Assembly (NCBI GenBank): GCA_947504035.1
Contig: CANNGA010000018.1
Location: 23,765 to 87,764 of the forward strand
Source: an uncultured Flavobacteriaceae bacterium
Lineage (GTDB): Bacteria; Bacteroidota; Bacteroidia; Flavobacteriales; Flavobacteriaceae
Reading direction: 5' to 3'
Length of the DNA stretch: 64,000 nucleotides
A model generated the notes under the pieces. It saw only the letters and a program-made list of their open reading frames with translations. It was not told the origin of the DNA and ran no database searches. Below, piece by piece: positions 9,027 through 16,625 of this stretch. The first letter of the stretch is position 1. Every line of letters begins with the position of its first letter. A program made the translations under genes and the position numbers.

Positions 9027-9624
9027 ACATTCTCGATAATGTTTCATGTTGTAGGATACCTGCATGGCTATTGCCATTTCTATTCTCAACATATACAATA
9101 TTGTTTCCTATAATGCCAACTCCTGGACAATAACCATATTGCTTTAAATAAGTATTGTTGCTGTCCGCTTTATTATTGAAAACATAGGTGTTGTCATAAT
9201 CAAGAGTTAACGGAGCTTTGCCTAAACCTTGAACTTTCATTAATATTTTTATGTTCAGTGCATTGATATGCTCATGAATACTTAATTGATGATCCCGCTT
9301 ACCTCTTGGAGTTTTTATTGTAGTTTTTGGTAACGACAGTTCTTTAAACCTATCCAATATTCTATCTGGGCTCGGAATTTGTAAGTATGGTATTCCTTCT
9401 AAGAATTTTTTTAGATTAGTAGCTATATCTTCAATACAATCGCCTCCACAGAAGTAAATAGACCAAAAGGCATATAAAATATCCTTCCAACTGTATTTAC
9501 ATTGATTAGGTAATTTAGGTAAATTTTGTTCTAGCAATTCACCTATTCCTTGTTGCTCAAATTCTTCTAGAACAAAGTTTAAGCCGCCAAATGGATTTAC
9601 ATGAGTAGAATTGATTATTTTCAT
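9016..9624 (-). pseudogene. IS1380-family transposase, N-terminal half only
   Basis: 202 aa where full-length IS1380 transposases are roughly twice as long. The N-terminal part (STHVNPFGGLNFVLEEFEQ ... GIGELLEQNL) and the first catalytic segment are recognisable: LTLDYDNTYV supplies the first DDE aspartate, followed by GYCPGVGIIGNNIVYVENRNGN. The frame stops soon after, at the point where it meets the end of the 8442-9026 gene, so the second and third catalytic residues and the other terminal repeat are missing. It cannot be active by itself. Confidence 0.85.
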
Positions 9625-9663
9625 AGCTGTGTTTTATCGCAACACCAATTTAGGTGAAAACAC

Positions 9664-9700
9664 AAAAAACCGCAAACCCAATTATAACAAAGGTTTGCGG
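9664..9700 (-). terminator. Hairpin with U-tract inside the IS1380 tip
   Basis: CCGCAAACC and GGTTTGCGG form a 9-bp stem; on the minus strand it is followed by six T. It stands 40 bases upstream of the transposase start, so transcripts entering from outside the IS would end before the transposase gene. Such insulation of transposases from outside promoters is a known IS strategy. Confidence 0.6.
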
Positions 9701-9733
9701 TTACATCTTACTATTAACATACGGATTTAAGGT

Positions 9734-9812
9734 TATAACTAGTGCTGTACTGAGTAAGTGTACAGGGAAAGAATAAAAATAAAAAGCTTTTACAGCAATG
9801 TAAAGGCTTTTT
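9734..9812 (+). repeat. REP unit (half) with trailing hairpin, upstream of RAYT gene
   Basis: Contains the right half of a REP palindrome (AACTAGTGCTGTACTGAGTAAG) and a second hairpin (AAGCTTTTAC ... GTAAAGGCTTTTT). The same two-part layout recurs at 10547, 10721, 10857 and 52511. The left half has been separated by the IS1380 insertion. Confidence 0.65.
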
Positions 9813-9825
9813 GTATTTTGGTATC

Positions 9826-10383
9826 ATGAGTAGGAAGTACAAGTTTCATAACAAAGGCGGTTTATATTTTGTGAGTTTTGCTACTATAAATTGGATAGAT
9901 GTATTTACAAGAGAAGTCTATTTTAATATATTGGTAGAAAGTATAAACTACTGTAGAAAAGAAAAAGGTATGGAATTATACTGTTATTGCTTTATGCCAA
10001 GTCATGTACATTTAATCTTTAGGTCAAGCATAGAAGAGCCATCAAGTTTACTAAGAGATTTTAAAAGTTATACAGCAAAGAAAGTCATAGAGACTATAGA
10101 GAACAATGCACAAGAGAGTAGAAAAGAATATTTACTTTGGTTTTTTGAGCGTGCAGCCAAAAAGAAGAGTAATGGCTCTAAATACCAATTCTGGCAGCAT
10201 CACAATAAACCCATTGAATTATGGAGTGAAAAGGTGATTAAACAAAAGATAGATTATATTCATAACAATCCAGTAGTGAGTGGTTTTGTAACCAATCCAA
10301 TAGATTGGAAATACTCAAGTGCAAGAAACTATCAAGAAGATAATACGATTTTGGATATTGATAGTGTTGGGTTTTTCGATTAA
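9826..10383 (+). CDS. REP-associated tyrosine transposase (RAYT, Y1/HUH family)
   Basis: 185 aa when started at the ATG at 9826 (MSRKYKFHNKGGLYFVSF). The HUH motif is seen as SHVHLIF (H60, H62) and a candidate nucleophile Tyr is in SYTAKK (Y82). The ending IDYIHNNPVVSGFV then WKYSSARNY is the standard C-terminal signature of the family. RAYTs are single-strand-specific transposases thought to disperse REP hairpins, and this gene is flanked on both sides by REP-like units (9734-9812 and 10547-10932), so the locus is a complete REPtron. All key residues are present, so it may be functional. Confidence 0.9.
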   Translation: MSRKYKFHNKGGLYFVSFATINWIDVFTREVYFNILVESINYCRKEKGMELYCYCFMPSHVHLIFRSSIEEPSSLLRDFKSYTAKKVIETIENNAQESRKEYLLWFFERAAKKKSNGSKYQFWQHHNKPIELWSEKVIKQKIDYIHNNPVVSGFVTNPIDWKYSSARNYQEDNTILDIDSVGFFD

Positions 10384-10404
10384 ATTAAGAATAGGCTTTT
10401 CTTT

Positions 10405-10548
10405 TTATGAGTAAGCTAGACGTGCTTTAGTATCTCTAATCATGGCGTCAAGGGCAAAAAGTATATGCTTACGGTCTTCATCAGGGAATTTTTGAATGGT
10501 AAGTACTCTTTTAGATATATCTTCATCAATTAACAATTCTGTTTTACC
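10405..10548 (-). pseudogene. C-terminal remnant of an XRE-family regulator
   Basis: On the minus strand about 47 codons remain open to a stop, ending TIQKFPDEDRKHILFALDAM then IRDTKARLAYS. This is the characteristic tail of flavobacterial XRE regulators (compare the region after the HTH in the intact gene at 52626-52973). The HTH half is missing: the frame runs straight into REP sequence (CCCCCGCTAGCAC). Confidence 0.65.
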
Positions 10549-10641
10549 CCCGCTAGCACTAGTTTGTAACTAGTACCGTACTGAGTAAGTGTACAGGGAA
10601 AGAATAAAAAGGGAAAGCTTTTACGGCGACGTAGAGGCTTT
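10547..10641 (+). repeat. REP unit, complete
   Basis: CCCCGCTAGC followed by the palindrome ACTAGTTTGTAACTAGT and ACCGTACTGAGTAAG, then A-rich sequence and the hairpin AAAGCTTTTAC ... GTAGAGGCTTTTTT. This is the best-preserved copy near the RAYT gene and defines the two-hairpin layout of the family. Confidence 0.7.
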
Positions 10642-10642
10642 T

Positions 10643-10690
10643 TTATTGCGCTAATTTTTGGACTTTCTTTTTCGTGATAAAGGCGTCAAT
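10643..10690 (-). pseudogene. Second XRE-regulator tail, identical to the end of the gene at 52626
   Basis: The minus strand reads IDAFITKKKVQKLAQ then stop, the same 15 residues that end the intact XRE regulator at 52626-52973. The preceding sequence passes into REP sequence. As at 52.6 kb, the stop codon is immediately followed by the AGGCTTTTTT hairpin of a REP unit, so the piece and its REP travelled together. Confidence 0.7.
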
Positions 10691-10695
10691 GCCTT

Positions 10696-10805
10696 TGCTC
10701 GCGCTAGTTTGTCCACGTAACGGCTACCGCTAGTTTGTGACTAGTCGCGGCAACAATGAGAAAAATACAAAGAGAAAAAGCTTTTAGGGCAACGTAAAGG
10801 CTTTT
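10696..10805 (+). repeat. REP units, one half and one diverged copy
   Basis: A half unit GCGCTAGTTTGT at about 10701 is followed by a full one: GGCTACCGCTAGTTTGTGACTAG, CGCGGCAAC, ATGAGAAA, and the trailing hairpin AGCTTTTAGGGCAACGTAAAGGCTTTT in parts. The foot sequence differs slightly from the copy at 10547, showing older divergence. Confidence 0.6.
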
Positions 10806-10819
10806 GTTAGTTCGTTTAC

Positions 10820-10932
10820 GGTCACTAGTAGATACTAGCGGTAGACATGATATTTGTAATTAGTGTCGTACTGAGTGAGTGTACAGGAAAAAAATAGGAA
10901 GAGAAAGCTTTTATAGAGATGTGAAGGCTTTT
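10820..10932 (+). repeat. REP pair with an inverted half unit
   Basis: An inverted half (ACTAGTAGATACTAGCGGTAG in reversed order of elements, 10820-10844) precedes a direct half (TTAGTGTCGTACTGAGTGAG, from 10858) and the trailing hairpin AAAGCTTTTATAGAG and GTGAAGGCTTTTA. Head-to-head pairs of this kind are typical mobile forms (BIME-like) of REP families. Confidence 0.55.
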
Positions 10933-11185
10933 ATGGTTTTAATGACAATTTATTAGCATTCATTAAGTAGGGAGGGCTTAGCGACAAGTCTTAAAACGAG
11001 AAAAAACCAGTTTTTAAATAGCCTTGTTTTTTAGTTAAAGCTTATAAATAGGAGGTCTAAAAGCACAATCACTAATTTTTTAATAATAAACACAAATTGT
11101 AGGGTAACGTATTGTCTAGTCAGGACATTAAGCTACGTAACTTAAGAATTAACTTTTATTATTTAGAATTTTAGAAACAAAAATT

Positions 11186-13951
11186 ATGAGAAAAATTAAC
11201 GTACTATTATTACTGTTTTATACAGGTTTAATGTTTTCTAAGGAGAATGTCTTAGAATTTGTCCCTGGTTTAAGTCCTCAAGATGCGTATCCCGTGGGTG
11301 TGAATGAGAATGGGGGATTCTTAGCAGAAGAAGCACGCTCTTGTTCCGATTACGTATTGATTCCAGATAATACGTTTGAGTCAGCGTTATTGGATCAAGG
11401 TATTGATACAGATGGTGCCTTAAATGGTCAGATTTGTAGAGCAGATGCAGAAAAAATTACATTACTAAGTATTAGAGGTGTTCTTATTAGAGATCTTACA
11501 GGAATAGAAGCATTTGTGAATCTTACGAATTTGTTTATGCCAAATACAGCACTCACCTCAGTTGATCTGTCTGCAAATATAGTATTGAGAAAAGTTACGT
11601 TTACAAATAATAATTTGAGGACTATTAATTTGTCTAAAAACACTAAAATAGAAGAATTATATCTTAGTGGTAATGAGTTAACGGACATCGATTTGAGCAA
11701 TAATAAGGCTTTGGTTGTGGCTTATTTGGATGATAATGCATTAAGCGTTTTAGATCTAGACGCGAATATTAATTTGCGTACGCTTTCTTTTAATACTAAT
11801 AAAGTTCGTACTTTAAATTTATCAAATAATATAGAATTAAAGGAATTTGAAGCTAAGAATAATTTATTAGAGGTTATAGATTTTAGTATGAATCTTGGAG
11901 TAGAAAAGATTTTCCTTCAGGATAATTTAAATTTAGAACGTATTGATTTAAGAAATGGGTATTTTAGTTATTCTGATGGTTTGGGAGAAACGGGGTCGTG
12001 GCTAGATAGTTCGAACAGCCCAAATCTTAAAGAAGTTTGTGTAGATAGTGTTTCGGGTGCTTTAGCAAATCCGTTTTTCATTGTAGATAATTCTACGGTA
12101 ATTTTAACCTGCGAAGTTGAGCCTTCATGTCCAGACTTTGTGCTACTTCCAGATGTTAATTTCGAGCAATCTTTATTAGATCAGGGTATTGATACAGACG
12201 GCGCCTTAAATGGCCAGATTTGTAGAGCAGATGCAGAAGCCGTGACGGATTTAAATGTTAGTACTAAAGCCATAGCAGATGCTAGTGGTATAGAGGCTTT
12301 TATCAATGTAGTAGCTTTGGATATGTCATCCAATCAAATACCGACTATAGACTTGTCTAATTTGGTAAAACTTGAAACGTTAAACCTTTCTGATAATGCT
12401 TTAGTCCAACTAGATATTGATCTTAATGTTAATTTAATGACATTAGAAGCAGATAATAACGCATTGGTTGCTATAGATCTTAATCAGAATCTGAATCTTG
12501 AACATATGTCGCTTACAAATAATGACTTAATAGCTGTTAATTTCTCTCAGAATTTAGCATTAACACATGTCGCGCTTTCAAATAACTTCTTAACCAGTTT
12601 TAATGTTGATAGAAACCTATCGTTGTCTCATATAGATGTTAGTGATAATGATATTCAATTTTTTATAAATTTAAAAGAAAATACGCAACTCTCTTATGTT
12701 GATATTTCAAATAATCAAACGCTTCAGCTAGTACTTATGGATAATGGTAATAATACCAATTTAATAACCTTTTTAGCGACAGGAATGACAGGATGTGTAC
12801 AAATTGATGATGAAGCCTATACGGAATCTCAATTAATTGCAGGAAATTGGGATATCGATATTTCTGATGCGAGATATAATGTGAATTGTTTTGGAAGTAA
12901 GGCTGTAGGACGTAAAACGTTAATGGAAGCCGAAGATTTTATGGGGCAAAAAGGAGTGCGTCTTATCGATGTTACAGATGCGGGTGTTTCAAGTAAGGGA
13001 GTAGGGTATTTACAACCTGGTGATGCTGTAACCTACTTGATAGACGTTGAAGAAGCAGGTAGGTATGATCTCGATTTAAGAGTTGCAGGGGTGTTTTCTG
13101 GTGGTAAGGTTACAATTAAGTCAAAAGGTCAAATACTAAGTGTTGTCGATATGGTTGTAACAGGTGGTTGGCAAAACTGGGACACTATAAAAACAGATTT
13201 TGATTTAGAGGCAGGAATTCAAGATTTTACCTTAGAGTTTTCTGGAGCATCTCAAATAGGGAATGTGAATTGGTTGGAGTTCATTAAGAGAGATGGTCAA
13301 TTTATCCCAGGAAAAGTACAGGCAGAAACGTTTATTTCTCAAGAGGGAATTACCATTATAGATACAGAAGGCACAGGAGAAGAAGACGGTATTGGCTATT
13401 TGCAACCGGGCGATTCTGTAACCTATAAATTGGATGTAACCCAAAGTGGTAGCTATAAGTTAGATTTAAGCGTGGCTAATATTTTTTCTAATGGTAGTAT
13501 TGCTATAGTGGCTAATGGGGTAGTAATAGGCCAAGTTGTTGTTCCAAATACAGGCGGATGGTTAACTTGGGAAACGGTAAGTACAGAGCTTGAATTTACA
13601 AAAGGACCTCTAGTGCTTCAGCTTGTTTTTTCTGGGGCAGCATATATTGGTAATATCGATTGGATGGACTTTAAAGTGTTATCTTCTAATAAATCGCACA
13701 GTACTGCTATTAAGACGAAAGACAGTGTATTTAAGGTATATCCAAACCCTGTAGACAATGGTGTTGTAAAATTCGCATCTGGAACCGAAATTATAGCAGT
13801 TACACTATACACGATAAATGGTCAAAAGGTAATTGAGAAATTAGGAAACGTAACAGATATAAATGTTTCAGAATTACCTGAAGGGCTTTATATCTTAAAA
13901 ACAAAGACTACTGAAGGGCGTTTTATGTCTAAAATTTCTATTCAGAACTAA
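11186..13951 (+). CDS. Secreted leucine-rich-repeat protein with two CBM6-like domains and T9SS sorting domain
   Basis: 921 aa. Signal peptide 1-18; two LRR blocks (about 50-300 and 315-560), each opening with the same cassette (LLDQGIDTDGALNGQICRAD), built from degenerate 21-residue LRRs (LTSVDLSANIVL, LRTINLSKNTKI and so on). Two CBM6-like beta-sandwiches follow (about 575-705 and 708-835; each has GVGYLQPGDAVTY or GIGYLQPGDSVTY, and a GGW..W segment). Residues about 848-921 are a type A T9SS sorting domain (KVYPNPVDNG ... LYTINGQKV ... LPEGLYILKT). Inferred: a surface or secreted protein, perhaps carbohydrate-binding. No catalytic domain is visible. A terminator hairpin follows. Confidence 0.85.
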   Translation: MRKINVLLLLFYTGLMFSKENVLEFVPGLSPQDAYPVGVNENGGFLAEEARSCSDYVLIPDNTFESALLDQGIDTDGALNGQICRADAEKITLLSIRGVLIRDLTGIEAFVNLTNLFMPNTALTSVDLSANIVLRKVTFTNNNLRTINLSKNTKIEELYLSGNELTDIDLSNNKALVVAYLDDNALSVLDLDANINLRTLSFNTNKVRTLNLSNNIELKEFEAKNNLLEVIDFSMNLGVEKIFLQDNLNLERIDLRNGYFSYSDGLGETGSWLDSSNSPNLKEVCVDSVSGALANPFFIVDNSTVILTCEVEPSCPDFVLLPDVNFEQSLLDQGIDTDGALNGQICRADAEAVTDLNVSTKAIADASGIEAFINVVALDMSSNQIPTIDLSNLVKLETLNLSDNALVQLDIDLNVNLMTLEADNNALVAIDLNQNLNLEHMSLTNNDLIAVNFSQNLALTHVALSNNFLTSFNVDRNLSLSHIDVSDNDIQFFINLKENTQLSYVDISNNQTLQLVLMDNGNNTNLITFLATGMTGCVQIDDEAYTESQLIAGNWDIDISDARYNVNCFGSKAVGRKTLMEAEDFMGQKGVRLIDVTDAGVSSKGVGYLQPGDAVTYLIDVEEAGRYDLDLRVAGVFSGGKVTIKSKGQILSVVDMVVTGGWQNWDTIKTDFDLEAGIQDFTLEFSGASQIGNVNWLEFIKRDGQFIPGKVQAETFISQEGITIIDTEGTGEEDGIGYLQPGDSVTYKLDVTQSGSYKLDLSVANIFSNGSIAIVANGVVIGQVVVPNTGGWLTWETVSTELEFTKGPLVLQLVFSGAAYIGNIDWMDFKVLSSNKSHSTAIKTKDSVFKVYPNPVDNGVVKFASGTEIIAVTLYTINGQKVIEKLGNVTDINVSELPEGLYILKTKTTEGRFMSKISIQN

Positions 13952-13981
13952 AAAAATGAGATCATTTTAAGAACAGAATAA

Positions 13982-14007
13982 GGCTATCAGCAATGGTGGC
14001 CTTTTTT
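13982..14007 (+). terminator. Intrinsic terminator
   Basis: GGCTATCA and TGGTGGCC form an 8-bp stem (two G-T pairs) closed by a GCAA tetraloop and followed by TTTTTT. It lies 30 bases after the LRR gene and separates it from the next gene. Confidence 0.8.
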
Positions 14008-14044
14008 GTATTATTCATACAAACTATTTTTTAAAGATAAAACG

Positions 14045-16462
14045 ATGATACACTACTTTTATAAAATAATACCAATTACCATTGTATTTTTTATCACAAG
14101 CATTATTTGCGCGCAGCAAAAAACAGTTCTTGTAGATTTTGGAACTTCGACTACGGTGGTGCCCTGGAATACACTTTCTAACCCCGTATCAGGAGTTATA
14201 GACAATCTTAAAGATACCAGTATGGAAGCCACAGGAATTCGTCTTTTTGTGTCGGATGCTTTTAGCAACATAAACCAAAGCGGCACGACAGAATCATCTT
14301 TATTAGACTATTCTTCTTTGGTTTCTAACGATAGTTTCTATGGCAATGCGCAAAGTTTTGCAGGTGCTATAGAGCCTACTGCGGGGATTACTTTAGAAGG
14401 CTTAGATCCCGAAAAAGACTATGAGTTTACTTTTTTTGCTTCAAGAATGGGGGCAGCCGATGTAAGAGAAACACAGTACGATATTACAGGAACGACAACA
14501 CTAACGCGCGTTCTTGATGTGTCGCAGAATACCAATACGTTGGTAACAGCCCATATGAAGCCGAGAGCAGATGGAACCATTAGTATTGCTGTTTCTGCAG
14601 GAGCAAATAATACCAATAGTTTTGGGTTTTTCTATTTGGGGGCGATGACATTAACTTTTGAAGGAGATGCGCGTCCTGTAAATGAAGAAACGGTTTTAGT
14701 CGATTTTGGAAATGTTGCGAGTGCGGCGCCATGGCATACCATAAGTAATCCGCAATCTGGGGAAATTACAAACCTAAAAAACACGTCTGGACGACTCTCT
14801 GGTATTGGCGTAGCGATAACAGATGCTTTTAATGGCGTAAACACAAATGGAACAACATCTACAACTGAAATTTTGGAATTGCCAGCTACAGCATCTGGAG
14901 ATAGTTTTTATGGGAATACGAGTTTGTTTGGTGGTCAAGTGGAAGCTACTGGTGGAATTACATTTTACAATTTAGATTCTAGTAAGACCTATACATTGTC
15001 TTTATTTGCGTCTAGAATGGGTGTTACAGACCAACGTGATACCAAATATGAAGTTTCTGGGGCTGAAGCTAAAATAGCAACCTTAAATGTGAGTAACAAT
15101 ACCAGTGAGCGTATAGTGCTAACAATGGAACCCGATGCCGAAGGGCGCATAACTGTAACAGCAGCACCAGCTGTAACCAATACAAATACCTTTGGGTTTT
15201 ACTATTTAGGAGCGGTTGGGTTAACCTATGCCTCTACATTAGAAATAGACCCTAAATTACAAGTGCTAGCTCCAACAGGAGGAGAACTCTGGCAAGTTGG
15301 AAAATCGCCAGAGATACAATGGGCAAGCCAAGATATTACTACCGTTACATTAGAGTATTCTGTAGATAATGGTAACAGTTGGTTTTTAATAGACACTGTA
15401 GCTGCAGCGGCTCAAAGTTACCAATGGGACATCCCTGATAACCAATCTGCAAATTGTTTGGTGCGTGTATCTTCGGGAGATATAATGGCCGAAAGTCCCA
15501 GTGTTTTTGAAATTTCAGAAGCTGGAATAAGTTGCCCAATTGTTATTGTAGGCTCTTCTACAGCGGCAGGCACAGGTGCTTCCTCTCTTCAAAACAGTTG
15601 GGTAGAACGGTATAAGAAGGTATTATTTCAAAAAAACACGAGGTACGCAATTACTAATCTTGCAAAAGGCGGGTATTCTACTTATGAGGTTTTACCAACA
15701 GGTACTGAGATTCCAGCCCATAGGGCTGTATCTATTGATGTGGAGCGTAATATCACCAAAGCGATAGCTTTAAATCCGTTTGGGGTGATTGTAAACCTAC
15801 CATCTAACGACACGGCAAAAGGGTATACCGTAACAGAACAAATGGATAATTATGCAACCATAGTAAATACAGCACGTGATGCTGGTATTAGGGTTTGGAT
15901 TGCGACACCGCAGCCTAGAAATTTTCCGTTTCCACATTTCTTTGAAACTCAGTTAGTAGTTAGAGACGCACTTATGGCGACTTATGGAGATCAAGTGATT
16001 GATTTTTGGTCTGTTTCTGCCGCAACAGATGGTACTATAAAAGCAGCTTTAAATTCTGGAGATGGCATTCATCTTAATGATAGAGGGCATGAATTGTTGT
16101 TTCAACAAACGTTTGCTAAAAATATTCAGGAGATCGATTGTGGGGTTTCAACTTCAAAAGTAAAACAGACCGATAAAGTTGGCAAAATTACAACGAATGA
16201 ATTTTATCCCAACCCATTTAAAGAGGACTTGTTTTTAACTTATAAGGCGACTATGCCGGGTGTTTTGGAGGTGCATTTATACGATATTACATCTAAAAGG
16301 ATTTTTCAACAGGTGCTTATGGTGTCATCTGCAGGTGTAAAACGTTTGAAATTGAAAATGGATAAGATAGCGCATTTAGAGTCTAAGCTGTTGTTTGCTA
16401 AAGTGAGTTTTAAAACAAAAGCAGGAACGTCTTTTAAGACTGTAAAATTATTACGAGAGTAG
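14045..16462 (+). CDS. Secreted SGNH-hydrolase (esterase-like) with T9SS sorting domain
   Basis: About 806 aa from the ATG at 14045, chosen because it opens a signal peptide (MIHYFYKIIPITIVFFITSI, CAQQ). Two tandem copies of a ~200-residue beta-rich domain (TVLVDFGTSTTVVPWNT and TVLVDFGNVASAAPWHT) are followed by an Ig-like module (LQVLAPTGGELWQVG) and an SGNH/GDSL domain. The latter has S504 in GSSTAAG, Asn588 in NLPSND, and D673xxH676 in DGIHLNDRGH, consistent with a complete Ser-His-Asp enzyme. The end is a T9SS sorting domain (NEFYPNPFKEDLFL). SGNH enzymes of this kind often deacetylate polysaccharides; the substrate here is not shown. Confidence 0.85.
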   Translation: MIHYFYKIIPITIVFFITSIICAQQKTVLVDFGTSTTVVPWNTLSNPVSGVIDNLKDTSMEATGIRLFVSDAFSNINQSGTTESSLLDYSSLVSNDSFYGNAQSFAGAIEPTAGITLEGLDPEKDYEFTFFASRMGAADVRETQYDITGTTTLTRVLDVSQNTNTLVTAHMKPRADGTISIAVSAGANNTNSFGFFYLGAMTLTFEGDARPVNEETVLVDFGNVASAAPWHTISNPQSGEITNLKNTSGRLSGIGVAITDAFNGVNTNGTTSTTEILELPATASGDSFYGNTSLFGGQVEATGGITFYNLDSSKTYTLSLFASRMGVTDQRDTKYEVSGAEAKIATLNVSNNTSERIVLTMEPDAEGRITVTAAPAVTNTNTFGFYYLGAVGLTYASTLEIDPKLQVLAPTGGELWQVGKSPEIQWASQDITTVTLEYSVDNGNSWFLIDTVAAAAQSYQWDIPDNQSANCLVRVSSGDIMAESPSVFEISEAGISCPIVIVGSSTAAGTGASSLQNSWVERYKKVLFQKNTRYAITNLAKGGYSTYEVLPTGTEIPAHRAVSIDVERNITKAIALNPFGVIVNLPSNDTAKGYTVTEQMDNYATIVNTARDAGIRVWIATPQPRNFPFPHFFETQLVVRDALMATYGDQVIDFWSVSAATDGTIKAALNSGDGIHLNDRGHELLFQQTFAKNIQEIDCGVSTSKVKQTDKVGKITTNEFYPNPFKEDLFLTYKATMPGVLEVHLYDITSKRIFQQVLMVSSAGVKRLKLKMDKIAHLESKLLFAKVSFKTKAGTSFKTVKLLRE

Positions 16463-16526
16463 AATTTATAGACTACTATATCGTGTAATTTGTAGAGCTT
16501 AATAATAAGCCAATTCTAACAGAAGT

Positions 16527-16563
16527 AAAGGGTTCTAAATACAATTATTTAGAACCCTTTTTT
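16527..16563. terminator. Bidirectional terminator between convergent genes
   Basis: AAAGGGTTCTAAAT and ATTTAGAACCCTTT make a perfect 14-bp stem with a six-base loop, followed by TTTT on the plus strand. It lies between the convergent SGNH and beta-helix genes and could end both transcripts. Confidence 0.85.
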
Positions 16564-16625
16564 AGTATTAAATTATTTCGAATTTTAAAGGAAATACGAA
16601 ACAATTTATTTTAGAGAAACAGGTA

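Larger units (their letters stand above)
9016..9733 (-). mobile_element. Truncated IS1380-family insertion sequence
   Basis: The element is preserved from its left tip (at 9733 on this strand, reading CCTTAAATCCGTATG) to the middle of its transposase. 78 bases of its tip (9656-9733) reappear identically, in opposite orientation, at 60656-60733. The tip abuts half of a REP palindrome (TATAACTAGTGCTG), which suggests the element had inserted into the centre of a REP unit. The right end is deleted. Confidence 0.75.

Noticed and set aside
9734..10932. CRISPR array
   Set aside because: Repeats are irregularly spaced hairpins that differ in sequence and orientation, with no uniform spacers and no cas genes; they fit REP units better.
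14006..14044. Upstream TTG start for the SGNH protein
   Set aside because: It would overlap the terminator T-run of the preceding gene and place extra residues before a clean signal peptide beginning at 14045.
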